Shown one piece after another: positions 11,541 through 23,889 of a DNA stretch of 64,000 nt; the first letter of the stretch is position 1, and the number at the start of each line of letters is the position of its first letter. A program made the translations under genes and the position numbers. Source of the DNA: Guyanagaster necrorhizus (lineage: Eukaryota > Basidiomycota > Agaricomycetes > Agaricales > Physalacriaceae); assembly GCF_019112545.1 (NCBI RefSeq), contig NW_025064901.1, positions 688,675 to 752,674 on the forward strand. Reading direction: 5' to 3'. The notes below the pieces were generated by a model that was not told where the DNA came from, did not search any database, and worked only from the letters and a program-made list of their open reading frames with translations.

Positions 11541-12320
11541 AGACTGCAGTGTGAACTGCTGAGCACCTTCTTCTGCACTGGCTCAGACAAATGCAGCAGC
11601 AGATATGATGGAGATCTTTGGGTGTGCTTTTGTAGTAAAAGACTCTGAAGAGAGATAGGAATAGATGAGTTCATATAGGAACTGAGCCCATTGGCTACTC
11701 ACAGGGGATTTGGAATGAGGTAAAGTCCCTGAGGTTGGACTGATTGAGTCTGATGGGCACAGAAGTCCCAGAATTGAGCTGGAGAGCTCAGAGAGGGGTG
11801 AACTGTTGTCCTTTGGGCATAGAAGTCCTAGAGATGCAGTGGAGGCTGCAGAATTGATTGGAATGGGATTTTGGTAGCTTGAGTGGAAAGTGATACTGTT
11901 CTCAGCCCAGTCAATCAGTGAATTGTAGCAGGAGAGCCAGTTGTATCCTAGAACAAGATTGCAAGATGAATCCAGATGAGTGATATAGAAGTCGATAGGG
12001 AAGGTGTCTCCAGAAGGGAAATGGATAGGAATAGTTGCAGTTTGAGATATATAGTTTTTGACAGAACCATCAAATAATCAGAGTTGCACACTAGGGATGG
12101 TTTTAACAGGAATATCATTGGCAGCTATGTACTTAGTGTCAATAAAGCAGTGGCTAGAACCAGAATCAATAAGAGCAAGAAAATGCAGAATGGTAGAAGC
12201 TGGAGATCCATCAGACTCCATACTAGTTGGTAGTTCTGCTGAAAGTGGAAAATAGAAAAATTGGTTGGAAACAGATATTGTGTTGAGGGTGATGACCTCT
12301 GGTGTGTGAATAGAGTCAAT
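11541..12320 (-). pseudogene. I aspartic protease region
   Basis: Same arrangement as in J: retropepsin motif with Asp-Ser-Gly around 12150-12190 (ALIDSGSSHCFI type), followed by a Ser/Pro-rich spacer to the RT start near 11537. Broken by stops. Confidence 0.7.
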
Positions 12321-12329
12321 GCAATCCTG

Positions 12330-13810
12330 AACTCACATGAAGGGAACAGAGTTGCTTCTTAGTTTTCTGACTCAGTTGGAGCTGGTTCCTTGAGAACAGT
12401 GTTAACTTCAGCTGTATGACTCTTGGCAGAGGCCACTGTCTTCTGCTTGTTGCAGTCCTTGGTCTTGTGTTTGGCTCCACAGAACATGCACAGATTGTTC
12501 TAGTGCTAGCAGTCTTTTTCTTTCTGAGTAAGATGGCCATCTTTGTCTAACTTGTTGGCATAGGGCTTAGAAGTGGTAGATTTCAGTGTGGAGCTGGAGT
12601 CTGAGGAAGAAGTGTTGGATCCCTTAGATTTAGGGTTGGAGAATTGGTTGGAGGATTTATTGTTCTGGTTTTCATGGGCAATTTCAGTCTTTCAGGTCCA
12701 GTAACAGGCATCAAGTTCTTGGGTGAGGAGGTGCATGTTGTGGAGGTTGCTGGGCTTCCCATGGTGAGCCATGTCATCCTTTATGTGGGTACAGAGACCA
12801 CAGTAGAAGGTGTGACAGAGAGAGTTGTCTCCATACCTAATTTGTGAGACATACTAGTTGAATTAGACCATGTACTTCATGATCTGATCTCTATCATGCA
12901 TCCAAAGATGTTCTAATGCATCTTCAGCATCTCTGATAGCATCAAAGAGGCCAAAGTTACTATAAAGCTCATCTAAGAAAGCTATATAGGAGAATTGCCA
13001 GGCTGGTGGATTCTATAGATTGGAGTTAAGAATGTCTAGTTTGAACCAGTTAAGTGCAGTGCCAGCCAGAAAGGAAATGGCATAGTTAACCTTGTTAGCA
13101 TCTGTTGCAAATGCAGTAGGTCTGTCATTGAAGTTCAACTGAAGGAAGACAATGAAGGTCTTCAGTTTGCAAGAGTCAGAGCTATCAAATGGTTCTGGTT
13201 CCTTGACTTTTGTATGAATAGTGGCTGGTTTAGGGTTGTTGAGAGAAGCAGAGACTCCTCATAACAGGTTCATGAGTTCTAGGAACATGTCCTGTTGGTT
13301 TAGATTGTTGCTTCCTGTGAGGCCATCAGAGCTACCTAGATCATTGAGATCATCTGATTCTTCTGGCCCTCCTAGTCTATCTAGAAAAGGGTTTGGTGGA
13401 TTACTATCTGGTTCCTGTCAGATAGGAGTATGAGTAGGAGTGTCTTCACTTCTGTCCTCTGAGTCTGGACTGTCTGAATTTCTATGCATGTTGCCTAGGG
13501 ATAAGGAGTTTATTGGAAGGTCAGTTTAGGCACCATACAACAGGCTGGCCCATCAGGCTCCATTGGTTAGGATATTAGTAGCATCAAAAGAGTTAGAGGA
13601 ATCATTGTAATTAGATTGGCAGGCAGTGAAGCTAAAGTGATTGTAGGTTTCTCTACAGGAAGATTGTCCTCTACTGGAGGCTGATCCAAAAAGGCCTGAT
13701 TGTTCCTTTGAGGCAGAGGCTGGAATATCTTTCATAGAAAACATATTTGGATGAATAGGCTGAGTTTATTCAGGATTGGTTTCTGTGGGTTGGGTAAATG
13801 TGGTGGACAT
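12330..13810 (-). pseudogene. I gag, degraded
   Basis: ATG at 13810, matching the J start. N-terminal block NMFSMKDIPASASKEQSG lies in 13553-13744. A Pro/Ser linker follows, then a capsid block near 12900-13150 equivalent to J 1482-1718, and a zinc knuckle near 12450-12500 (CMFC... type). More eroded than the J copy: open stretches are short. Confidence 0.75.
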
Positions 13811-13837
13811 GATAAAAATTTTTGACTCAAGGGTTTG

Positions 13838-13848
13838 AGTTCAAATAT
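13838..13848 (-). other. I primer-binding site (self-priming type)
   Basis: agttcaaatat (plus strand) is the reverse complement of atatttgaact at 14086-14096 in the 5' LTR. The LTR site begins 34 nt after the TATA start (14130). Same layout as in J. Confidence 0.65.
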
Positions 13849-13850
13849 AC

Positions 13851-14351
13851 TGTTAGGAATGTGCCAATCAAGTGGGCTTGAGTGTATGCATAGAGATCAG
13901 CAGAGTGTGTAGGCATCAATAAAGCTATTGGCAACATCACCCTTGAGTCAGAGCCTAAGAATCTGAATGGACAGAATGGAGTTCTATCAGAGAAGTGAAT
14001 AAGAGTATCCTTTGGAGCAGAATCCAATGGACAAGGTAGAGAGGAGTTGAAGTGAGTGTGAAGTGTAGATGGCTTATCCAAGCTGATATTTGAACTGAGT
14101 AGTTACAATGGTTATACATGGCTTTATATACTAATAGTAGCTAATTCTGAGTCAGGTTCCATTGGGTTCTGATGTCAATATTTGCTACTAAGTTCAGGGT
14201 CTAGATATTACAATGTGAAATACAGATGTGAAATGATAATGGTGAAAATGAAATTAATAGATAATGGAGAGCAGCCAGAGTCCAGTGGGTTTCTGTAATT
14301 GAATCCATGGTTGGTTGAGATGATGCAAAGGCTGGCAGTATGTATATAACA
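13851..14351 (-). repeat. I 5' LTR (501 bp)
   Basis: TGTTAGG...ATAACA; minus-strand TATA box at 14122-14130 (tatataaag). The right flank ggtac is the TSD in H. Confidence 0.92.
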
Positions 14352-15567
14352 GGTACTCATAACCCATAGAGCCTGAGGATAGACTCATCATCTAGATGAA
14401 TAGTGTCAGAATTAGAGGTGCATTGGGAAGAGGGATATTCAAGGGTTTCAGAGCTAATGGGATGTCAAAGAGAGTAGGGGATGCTATTGTTGTCTCTTCT
14501 CTCAGCTTTACTTGAGGTGACAGGATTGAAGAGCCCCATCCAGGAGTCTGTGTCAGTGGTGCTAGGCTCTTGGAAGACAGGAGTAGAGAGCTCTAAGCAG
14601 AGGCTATACTATCCTGAGAAATCACTCCTCAGTCAGGCTGCCTCTGCTTCCTGCTGTCACTGCCACTGTTGCCTGTCTTCTTTTTCTTTTTCATACTCTC
14701 ACTGAGCCTTCACTCTGGCATGCTCTGCAAGATCTTTTCAAGCTTGCTTGGAGTCTGTCCAAGCTCACTCTTCTTATTGCAGCTCCTGCTGTTGTAGGGC
14801 TGCATCATAGTTGAATGGGATGCTGAGGTCTCAGTCCAGAAATATGTTGTAAATGATTCAGTTCTTGGCTTCCTCCTCTTGTCATCAGCCATCTTCACAG
14901 TTGGAGAGTGTCCTGTCCACCTCATGGTGACTGTCATTGGAGTGAGCTGACAGAGTGGGGCTTCTGGTTGGGGTTGCATAGAGGAAGTTGTGTTCTGAGT
15001 TTTCTGCATGCAGTGAAATACCTCAGGATTCTGGAGCCATCCTAATGGCATCAAGAGAGTCTCTAATATGGTCAGCAACCTCAGGGGTTCTTGTGGTGGT
15101 GGAATAGTCAGAGGACAGTGACTCATTAAAGAAATTTATGAAGAGGTCCTTATTCTTATGGTTAGGAATGGGGGGCAGGATTCATGAGTTCCAGAACCCT
15201 GTGATGCAAGGGTTTCAGTTTCTGCTGTTTAGTTGTCAGAGAGAGTATCTGTGTCTTTCTTCTTCTTAAACATCCTCTGTATGCAAGCTGCTAGCCTAGC
15301 TTCTGATAGAGGATGCTCTGTGGGCTGGTGGGACACTCTTCTGAATTCAAGAATGTTATAGAGAGATAAGTCAGAGGTCATATTTTATAGGATTTGGTGA
15401 ATATTTTGAAATTCCTGATAGTATTTAACTGCTCAGATGGTGATTGATTAGCATCCACAGCACAGCTGTATGATCATCAATAATCTCAATAATATTCTGA
15501 TGATGGAGGTGAGGAGTTTAAAGAACTCATGATTGAAGTTGATGTCTAATAGATTGATGGATAGCAT
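14352..15567 (-). pseudogene. H ORF1 and gag N-terminal part
   Basis: The ATG at 15567 opens ORF1 with the family hydrophobic segment (NFNHEFFKLLTSIIRILL...), a predicted membrane-spanning stretch of about 20 residues. Downstream, an open piece at 14710-15126 contains MPLGWLQNPEV, which other copies also have in the gag frame overlapping ORF1. The region ends at the TSD of I, where the gag continues at 5106. Stops and at least one indel break it. Confidence 0.7.
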
Positions 15568-15610
15568 TTGGTTTCCTCCACACTATAATGCATGAGGAAA
15601 GGGAAGATCA

Positions 15611-15623
15611 AGCTTCAAGCTAA
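15611..15623 (-). other. H primer-binding site, perfect complement to its LTR
   Basis: agcttcaagctaa (plus strand) next to the 5' LTR is exactly the reverse complement of ttagcttgaagct at 15781-15793. In this copy the variable dinucleotide pair is CA/TG, differing from A (CG/CG) and from C and G (TG/CA), yet pairing is preserved. Confidence 0.75.
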
Positions 15624-15624
15624 T

Positions 15625-16097
15625 TGTTAGGCTCAAGCTGTATATAATCTGTGACATGTGATAAACTAGCATGGCTTCACATTCAAGCCTTCCACTAGAG
15701 TCTAATTGATGTGCTTCTGTGATCAAAGTGCTTCAAGGCATAAGAAGATAGCTTGAGAGTAGAATAAGTATGAATAAACTTTAGCTTGAAGCTGAGGTTA
15801 TACCAGCAAGAGCCAACCTACTTGTATATATATCATAATGCTACTATAAATACTCCTACTTATTATGTCTGTGCTAGTTATTATACTCATTGTCCTTGAG
15901 CATTATTACTGTCTATAATAGTGTCATTATGTGTCATTGGGCAACTGCTGCTGTGTTGAAAGACAATGACTGATTGGGCTTGTTGTGGTGATAACCAAGC
16001 CAGTCCCATAGTCCTAAGCACTGGTCTAGGCACCTTGACTAAGCATAAATAAGAGTTAACTCATAAAAAAGAGTAAAAATAGAGAAAAATCATAACA
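15625..16097 (-). repeat. H 5' LTR (473 bp)
   Basis: TGTTAGG...CATAACA on the plus strand. Right flank is pol of G, cut in the RT N-terminal region; left side is the H primer site and ORF1. Confidence 0.9.
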
Positions 16098-17193
16098 AAT
16101 CACATAGTCCTATGATTTGGCTTCTGGAAGTTCATTGAAACTCTCTTTCTCAAATAAGTCCTGATAATCCCACAATCACCCTGGTACCATTTCTTTGAAT
16201 GTTTTCTTCTCTTTTTTTGCATTTGCTTTTGCAGCCAGATGATTGGTATGATGCATGATATGAAGGTGCAATGCCAGCTAAACATTAATAGTGAGGATGG
16301 TTTCCCTATCTTCTATTTTTTCATTCCACTGATTGTCAGGATCCTCATCAGACAGTTCAAAGAGGATCTTTTGGTATTTGTAATATACAAAAATAATCCA
16401 ACCAATCTTTCAGTTAACTAGAGAATTATGATAGATCAGCTAGTTATAGTCTAGGAATATTTCTTTGATTCCTAGATCAGTGATGGCTAAGTCAATCTAT
16501 TTAGAGTGATCTCCAATTATTAACCTGAGTTCAACATACTCAGTAATTGAATCAGCTTGGTTTTTTGTGCTGTTGGCATTGTACACAGGGATGGGAGCTA
16601 TAGTAGCCTGAGTGGAAACTTGATGCTTGATGATAAAAGCTTGATTTGTAGAACTGCTAGTGCATCCACTGTCAATTAGAGCAGTGACAACATAACAGCA
16701 TGACTGGCTTGATTGGTGTGCATCTCAATCTGGGCCTTGGTGGTTAAGTCTCATCCTAGGGTCTTGGCCTGTTGAACACATTGCTGAGGTCCATGGAGTT
16801 TATTGAGCTATTCTAAGGCCCTACATCATTTGGCTTCCTTCATTCTCTTAACTATTTCATCTATCACTTCTTTGGTATAGGCCTTATATACTCAATTCTT
16901 GAGCACCACCTTTGCTGCTTCTTCTGTTGGTGCCTCTTGGATGGCTGGCCAGATCCATTCAGTGTCAAATGGTCTGAGCCATTGATTGAAGGTCTCTCTC
17001 CTTGTTCAGCCTGTGAGTGCTTGAGCCTGGGTTTTGGGTGATTTATTGGCAGGATGCATGATGGTCAAGGTGGGTATATTCAAATGCATGCATAATTTAG
17101 ACATGTTTGTATCTACAGAGAGGCTATTAGTCCATCTTATAGCTATGTTTGCTGTCCTGCTAAGTCTTTTGGCTGATCTAGTGGAATCACTCA
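16098..17193 (-). pseudogene. G pol N-terminal fragment (linker, protease)
   Basis: Pol starts in the -1 frame at the gag stop (plus-strand tca at 17191-17193); the open piece 17006-17194 begins SDSTRSAKRLS. Downstream come the conserved TWLKPF...EWTW-like block (about 16930) and the protease with LIDSG near 16650-16680. The sequence runs to the region before RT (Asp/Glu-rich, EKETFN-type) where H interrupts it. Several stops. Confidence 0.75.
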
Positions 17194-20100
17194 CTGGTCA
17201 GCTCCATCTTTTACCTTCTTGATCTTCATCTCAGCTTCAAGTGCCTCATCTTCTTTCTGAAGTTCAGCAATCTGTGCCCAGATGTCTTCTTATGTCCTTT
17301 TCTTCTTTGGGCAATCCTTTGCCATATGCCTCTTTTGTTCACAGATGAAGCACTTCTCTTCTTTCTTGAGCCAGTCAATGTCCATTGGTTTACTGGTTCT
17401 AGTGTAAGTTGTACCAGTCCCAGTCTTCTGCATGGTATAGAAGAGTGTCAGAGTACTGGATTTGGAAGGAGTGCTGGTCTTTCTATTAGAGGATGTGTTG
17501 ACCTTTTTATCAGGCTATAGCTCAGTGTTTATCACCTTCTGTCAAAGTCATTCCTTGTTCATTTTGGTGACTCTGTCCTTCCATGCATTATATCCCTTTG
17601 GAATATTGGTCCTGATATTAGAGATCATCTTTATGTATGCTGCAGGAACTCTAAGTTTGAGATATTCAACCATTCTCCCATTGTTGTTGATGCTTTCCTG
17701 CACTCTGGCCAAAGTGCTGAGTTGTTCCAGCTCATCAAAGTATTTGCTGACAACTTTGTTGCCAGCCATCTGTAATTCCTTCATCTTGTTTTTATACACT
17801 TTCTGGATTGTCAGATTGATAAATTTGTCCCACACCATCTGCTTAAAGATGGGCCATGAAGGGAAACAGTGGTGTTGTTGGGTGGAAGAATAAAACATGG
17901 AAGAAATGAGTATTCACTATTATTTGGCTTTACTTTTGAAGTCAGAGGCCACAAAGGCCACTTTGTTCATGTCAGTTCTGAGGTACACAATGTATACCTC
18001 AAAATATTGCTCACAGTTGATCAGGAACTGGTCAATGTCATCAGAAGCACTCTTAAAAGGGTGGAGGGTTTAGAGGAGATCTGGCTTGCATTGGAGGATG
18101 GCAGTATTTTGAGGTAATGCACCCATCAAGTTCAGGTATTTGTCGAATGGCAGGTAATGCCATTCAGTCAGGGGCCCAGAGAAGGAGTGAAAAGAGTTGT
18201 CATCAGTGACAGGACTTTCTTATAGAGCAGCTTCCTTATGCACAATCACCTCATTCCTGATGGTGAATCCTAGTTGTATAACCTTAGGATTATCTTTGAT
18301 TGGCTCTTTCTCTCTTCTGCTTCCTTCAGCTTCATTGGATGGTGGCTGTCCACTAAGTAGCCAGCTTCCCTTGCTGGTCCATGAGTTTCTAGTGCTGATG
18401 GGTCAAATGATTGGCTATAGTCATGACTGAGAAAGCTGGCTTGCTGCAGTCTGTACTAAGAGAGCAGAGTATGAGAAGTGACTTGAGTTGGTTTGGATTG
18501 AAGAGGCCATATATATGGCTTGTTTCAGAGTTGTGGATAGTATCCACAGCATTGGCTGGATGTCAAACTTTGATTTGTAAGCTGATAAATCAGTGAGTTG
18601 ATCTTCAGAGTGCCATTTGTTATAGGTGTCAGCTGCATACTTCATTGCTGAATACTGTAGAATTTCCTGCTACTCCAGTGGTTCAGCATTAAGATATAAT
18701 TATTCCATATGAGATGCAAGACACTTGGCATCATGCCATAAAAATGTTACCCCCTCTTTATAGAGGTCATAGTATTCCCCCATCTGGTTTCTCTATATCT
18801 CTTCTTTCAGAGCTTCTTCATCAGTGTCTTTCTTAGCATACTTTATAAATTCTTCCACTCTAAAAGAGCCTTTGTCTTCAGCTTTATCATCCTCATTCAT
18901 TTCCTCCTTGTCTTCCTCAAAGAGGGAATGGACAGGCTGGTTGAAGATGCTCCCCTCAACTGGTTGAATGGTTGCTGAGGAGCTGGCTGCCATTCTGAGT
19001 GCTGAACCCTGTCTCATTGTTGTTGACATTTTGGATGATTGGTTGAAGGGTATTTCTGAGGTCAGGATGATAGCAAGTGTCTCTATGTGCTTGCACCATC
19101 TCCAGTTTCTTGCTATAGATTCTGAAGTTTGCATAGAACTCCAGGTTGAGAAATTGTTGAGCAACCCTTCTCCTGAGGAATCTTTGGAGGTTGTGGTCAA
19201 AGACATGAGTGTTGAGAGGTACTTGAAGCCCATAGACATCAAGTATGGACTCAGCATCAGAGGAGAGAGTATCAGTATTGGTGGTTTGGAAGAGAGATAT
19301 ATTGTTTCTTCAGGAAGAGAAAGTATTATTCCTTTTTGCAGTCTTGCTGGGGATGATAGAGCTATAGGATCCTGCCCAGAGATCTGTCTCAGTTCTAGAA
19401 ATGCTGGGCTCTCAGAATGAGGAACAAGTGGACTCTGTCTGGAGTCTATATCAGCTGAGAGAGGTGGAGTCTAGATGGGCAGCTTTATGTTTATGCTTCT
19501 GTTGTCACCTTTTTCTGTCTTCTTGCTTCTCCTCATACTGCTGCTTCTCCTCAACTCTGGCATACTCAGTGAGTGCTTCTCTGGCCTGCTTGGAGTCTGC
19601 TTGAGCTCACTCTTTTTGTCACTGCTGCTGCTATTGAACTGCTGCATTATAATTGAAGGGGACTCTAAGATTTCAGTCTGGAAATATCCTTTGAATAATC
19701 CTGTCCTAGGCTGCCTCTCTCTGATGTCAGATTTCTTCTTGGACTTCTTGATCATCCCCTATCCTGGGGCTGCTGCAGCTGTGGAGGATGAGATGATAGG
19801 GAGAGTTTCTATCAGAGTGGCATAGAGTGAGTTGTGTCCTGAGTGTGGTGAAACACTTTGGGGTCTTGAAGCCATCTAAGGAGCATCAAAGGAGTCCCTA
19901 GTGTGGTCTCCAATGCTGGATGTTCTCATAGTGGTGGAAGGATCAGGGATGGTGAGTCATTAAAGAAGTCCTCAGGAGATCCTCATTCTTATGGTTAGAG
20001 ACAGGAGGTGGGATCTACAGGTTTCAAAACTCTGTAAAGCAATTGTTGCCATTTTTGCTATTAGATTATCAGAGTTAGAGAGGATATCTGTGTTCTACTT

Positions 20101-20407
20101 CTTTTTGAACATTCTCTGGATATGGGCTGCTAGGCTCAGCTTCAGGTATGGTTCTTGTCAGAGGCTGAAAAGAGAATTGGGAGGTATGGGGGATGTCATG
20201 TAGTGGGAGATCTGAGGTTATGTTTTATAGGATGCATCAGATTTGCTGAAATTCTTAGTAGTGTCTGATTGCTCAAGCAGTGATTGATTGGCATCCCCTA
20301 CAGAGTTGGATGATTACTAATAATTCTAATAGCATTCCAATGATAGAAGCTAGGAGATCAAAGAATTCATGGTTGAAGTTGGAGGAGTTTAGATCAATAG
20401 ATGGCAT
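17191..20407 (-). pseudogene. G ORF1 and gag, degraded
   Basis: ATG at 20407 opens ORF1 with EFFDLLASIIGMLLELLVII, the conserved hydrophobic segment. Gag pieces follow: 19471-19755 (Ser/Lys-rich), 18793-19257 (SESIARNW, then acidic EEDKEEMNEDDKAED), 18421-18645, and the capsid block 17548-17898 (VYKNKMKELQMAGNK). An intact zinc knuckle CFICEQKRHMAKDC lies around 17320-17370. The Trp lost in A, C, E and F is present (LTEWHYLPF, near 18150). Gag assembles the particle and binds RNA; the role of ORF1 is unknown. Confidence 0.78.
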
Positions 20408-20451
20408 TCAGTTTCCTCTGCTCTTATTGTGCATGAGAAAAGAGAAGCTGA

Positions 20452-20464
20452 AGCTTTGAGCTAA
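20452..20464 (-). other. G primer-binding site, perfect complement to its LTR
   Basis: agctttgagctaa is the exact reverse complement of ttagctcaaagct at 20621-20633 in the LTR. The LTR site begins 34 nt after the TATA start of tatataagg on the minus strand. Confidence 0.75.
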
Positions 20465-20465
20465 T

Positions 20466-20934
20466 TGTTAGACCCAAGCTGCATGTGATCATAGACACAT
20501 AATAAACTGATATCACTTTGCACTTTGAGTGAAACAGCAGAGTCCACTGATATATATACTGATCAGTGTGCTACAAGGTCTTAGGATTGGCTTGAGAGTA
20601 GAATAGTATAGAGATAAACTTTAGCTCAAAGCTGAGGATTGCCAGCAAGAGTGAGCCTCCTTATATACTGCACATGAGGAAGATAAATATATGACTGCCT
20701 ATTGTATATTTTTAGGTCCTTATACTCATTGTCCTTGAGTGTCACTACTATACACAAAAGATTGATTGTGCATTATCAAGGGCTGATCACTATGTCAGAG
20801 GACAATAATGAATTGGCTTATCTTATGATGACTAAGCTTTTTTCATAGTCCTAAATGCTGGCTTGATGCTCTGACTAAGCATAAATAGGAGTTAATTTAT
20901 AGAAGAGAGAATAAAAGTAGAAAAAACCATAACA
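20466..20934 (-). repeat. G 5' LTR (469 bp)
   Basis: TGTTAGACC...CCATAACA. Contains TGACTAAG (near 20829) and CTGACTAAG (near 20871), the family's paired bZIP-like boxes on the minus strand. Confidence 0.92.
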
Positions 20935-22955
20935 CTTTCTCTCTTGCTTTTGGAAGAGTACTGTCTCTATTGCTCTCTTGCTTGAGTTAGTCTCAATCTG
21001 GAATTTTTCTTCCTCTGTTGGCACTGCAAATACCATGTCTTCAGTTAGTTATCTCTTTAGGTTATCAAATGCAGACTGTTAAGCAATTCTCCAGATCCAG
21101 GAGGTGTTTTCTATGAGTTGAGTCATAGAGCAAATAATCCTGCTGTAGTCTTAGATAAATCAGCAGTAAAAGTTTGTAAATTCAAGAAAAGACTGTAATT
21201 TCTTTTTTTTGGTCAGCCTTGGCTATTCTGTTACTCTCACTATCTTGATAGAATCCATCCAGATGCTTTCTTCACTGATAATCACTCTAAGATACTCTAT
21301 TTCAAGTATCTTAAATTTACACTTTTTGGCTTTGAGGAACAACTTGTGCTTCTTTATTAGTTCTAGTATCTGGTGAACTAGGCATTATCTCAGTCTTTCA
21401 ACATGATCAAAATGTCATCCAAATAGATTATGACCTTTCTCATGGCAATGAGATTCTTAAAAATGTCATTTATCAGCCATTGGAAGATTGCAGGAGAATT
21501 AATCAGTCTAAAGAACATGGCTATAGACTCAAAGAGTCTACAGTTACTCTTTGATTCATATGTTATTGTATTTCCATTGAACATTGAGCTTGGAATAATA
21601 CTGAGCACTATATAGTTTGTTTATTAATTCAGAAATCAATAGCAGAGGGTAATAATTTTTGATTATCATTTCATTGAGTTTCTAATAGTTCTGGACTAGT
21701 CAGAGTTTACCATCCTTTTTTTTGATGAAGAAGAAGAGTGATGCTATGAGAGATTTCAAAGTCTGATATATCTGCTGAACAAGTTCTTCTCCAAAAACTT
21801 ATCTAGTTTAACCTGTTCTGGTGAACTGAGATTGTATATCTTGCAATCAAGATTAGCACTGGTGTTGGGAATGAGTTCAATTGCATGGTCCTAAGGCTTT
21901 AGCTTTAGTAATTCATCAAAGTTTTCTTTAATGAACAGATCACAAAAGTCTTATGCCCATTCAGATACCAGTTCCTTGAATGTTTTAGTCTCCTTTCTTT
22001 CATTTATCCTCACTGCCAGGTTATTGGTATGATGCATTGCTTGGATATAAATTATGTGATTTACATTTATGGCCAGTATAGTTTCTTTATTCTTCATCTC
22101 CTTATCTCAGCAGTCTTCTGGGTCTTTGTCAGGCAATTTAAAGGATATTTTATGATATTGGCATCAAGTGAAAGTGATCCATCTAGTCTTCCAATTTATG
22201 AGTAGATTGCACTGAATAAGCCAGTTATGAGTCAGAAAGATCTCTTTAGATCTCAGTTTGGTCACAGCCAAGTTGATCCACTGAGTAATCCTTGATTGTC
22301 AATTGGAGTTTGATGAACTTGGTAATCAACTCAGCTTGGTTCTTTGTTCCATTTGCATTATATACTGAGATCAGGATTGCAATAGCTTAAGTGAAAAGAT
22401 TGTGCTTAGTGATAAAAGCATGATTGATAGAGCTTCTGGTGCAGCTGCTATCAATTAAGGCTGTAATAGCATATGCAAATTAGATGGTCAGAGTTTTAAT
22501 CTGGGCTTTAATAATAAGGCCTTTCCTAGTAGCCTTCTATCACCAGATGTACTTCTTAGGCTCTCTTAATTTATCCAGCTATTCTAAAGCTTGATTTCTT
22601 TCTGCCTTTCTCATTCCTTTGATCATTTTATTAATAACTTCTTCAGTCCTCATTTGATGTATCTAATTTTTGAGTACTGCTTTGGCTTCAGTTTTATTCT
22701 TGGCACTTTAGATGACTTGCCAAGTCTGTTCAGTATTAAACAGTTTTAGCCAGTCATCAGAGGCCTCTCTCTCTGTTTGGCTTATAGGTGATTGGGTTTT
22801 GGGTTTTTGCTATTCTTTTTGTGTGTTCAGAGTGACAGATCCAGGTATATTCAAATACATATATAAATAAGTATCTACAGAGCTAATATAAGTCCAACCA
22901 GTGGTATTATAAAACACACCATTAAGTCCTTTCACTGATTGAGTGGAATTACTCA
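20935..22955 (-). pseudogene. F pol: protease and RT, degraded
   Basis: Protease with LIDSSCTRS-like residues near 22430-22460. The RT reads PFFFIKKKDGKL near 21720 and keeps an intact catalytic motif IYLDDILIM at about 21400-21430. The RT continues toward the thumb (KKCKFKILEIEYL near 21300) and is cut at 20935 by G. Stops are frequent, but the frame can be followed over most of the length. Confidence 0.75.
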
Positions 22956-23315
22956 CTCATCAGCTCTGTCTTTTACCTCCTCAATCTTTATTCTCTTTCT
23001 AAGTTCTTTAAGCCTGTCAGCTTCCTTCTGCAATTTGGCTACTTGCACTTGGATATTCTTATAAGTCCTTTTCTTCTTCAGACAGCTCCAAGACAGATGA
23101 TATTTCTCTCCATAATTGAAGCACTTTTCTTCCTTCTTTAGCCTGTTGACATCTATGGGCTTTTTTTGTCCAGTATAGGTCACTCTAGTACTAGTCTTTT
23201 GAGTAGAATAGAAAGACATAAAAGTCAAAAGAGGTGTGTTAGACTTGGTAGAGGTCAGTGTACTAGTCTTCTTTTGATTGCCTGCCTTTCAGTCATCCTG
23301 CTGATAGGTACTTTC
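22953..23315 (-). pseudogene. F gag C-terminus with damaged zinc knuckle
   Basis: Open piece 22953-23228 reads KKPIDVNRLKKEEK, then CFNYGEKYHLSWSC, in which the second Cys of the CCHC box has become Tyr, then a Lys/Glu-rich helix ending at the gag stop. The upstream part of the gene lies at 23890 and beyond, across the solo LTR. Confidence 0.75.
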
Positions 23316-23889
23316 TGTTAGACTTCCACTAACACTCACAAATCTCTAGCACTGCTTTTGCCAGAGTCTGATTCTAGATGCTGAGTTTGAATCTAGTTTC
23401 AATATAAAAGTATGACAAGGATGATAAGATAAGCTATAAGGATTTTGTGAAGAGAGATAAAGGATTGTGATTAGTAGATATAGTCTGCCATTGTGACAAG
23501 AGTATTTACACCAAGTAGTCAGAGAGTGTAGTAGGTGTATTAAACCTTAGCTCAAGACTGAGGTATATCAGTGTATACTACTGCCTTATATACTGTCTAA
23601 AGAATTCTATACCCTACAGGCAACTATTATCTGCTTTTTATGCCCTCTGCTCATTGTCTGGAATAACAATGACTGTGCTCTTGCTTTTGTTTATTATTGT
23701 CACTCTGCTATACTATTGCTATGGTGAGTTTCTCATATGTCACAGTTTCTATTGTGTTCAAGATGTGGAATAGTGATAGTTACTCTATTGTTTCTTGTCA
23801 TCTTATTGTGCATTGATAAACAAGGTGTAGCCATGGTGTCATCATGTTAAGCATTGACAGGTTATGATTTAGAGACAAAAATTATGACA
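23316..23889 (-). repeat. Solo LTR in F gag (574 bp, TSD ctttc)
   Basis: TGTTAGACTT...TTATGACA with perfect TSD ctttc at 23311-23315 and 23890-23894; F gag continues on both sides with no internal element sequence. It is the longest family-1 LTR here. The box where other copies have agcttNNagctaa is eroded (rc agtcttgagctaa). Solo LTRs form by recombination between the two LTRs of one element. Confidence 0.88.

Larger units (their letters stand above)
5107..14351 (-). mobile_element. Element I: complete family-2 chromovirus with antisense passenger gene
   Basis: Full-length reverse-oriented element: 5' LTR 13851-14351, 3' LTR 5107-5603, TSD gatac/ggtac differing by one transition. Order on the minus strand: primer site, gag, protease, RT, RNase H, integrase, chromodomain. 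Then comes about 3 kb with an oppositely oriented gene (plus strand, about 6420-8472), a purine run (agaggga) and the 3' LTR. It lies in the gag of H. Protein genes are riddled with stops; RT has YLNN for YLDD. It is the most complete family-2 copy here. Confidence 0.9.
2922..16097 (-). mobile_element. Element H: family-1 element, split by I and cut by J
   Basis: Reverse-oriented family-1 element with its 5' LTR at 15625-16097 and ORF1/gag running left. Only 2922-5106 and 14352-16097 belong to H; 5107-14351 is element I, inserted with TSD gatac (5102-5106) / ggtac (14352-14356). Joining the two sides restores the order seen in copy E near 29930. At 2922 H is cut by J, and its pol and 3' LTR lie outside the window. 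H is inserted in the pol of G (right flank aatca). Confidence 0.88.
16098..20934 (-). mobile_element. Element G: family-1 element, 5' two-fifths
   Basis: Reverse-oriented: 5' LTR 20466-20934, ORF1/gag 17191-20407, start of pol 16098-17193, then cut by H; the remainder lies left of the window. Its right flank (20935-20939, ctttc) is the pol of F, its host. The continuity of F pol on its right shows the insertion. Confidence 0.88.

Noticed and set aside
14481..14705. Hydrophobic plus-strand frame within H
   Set aside because: Shadow of the Ser/Lys/Gln-rich gag on the minus strand; the same shadow appears at 19475-19825 in G.
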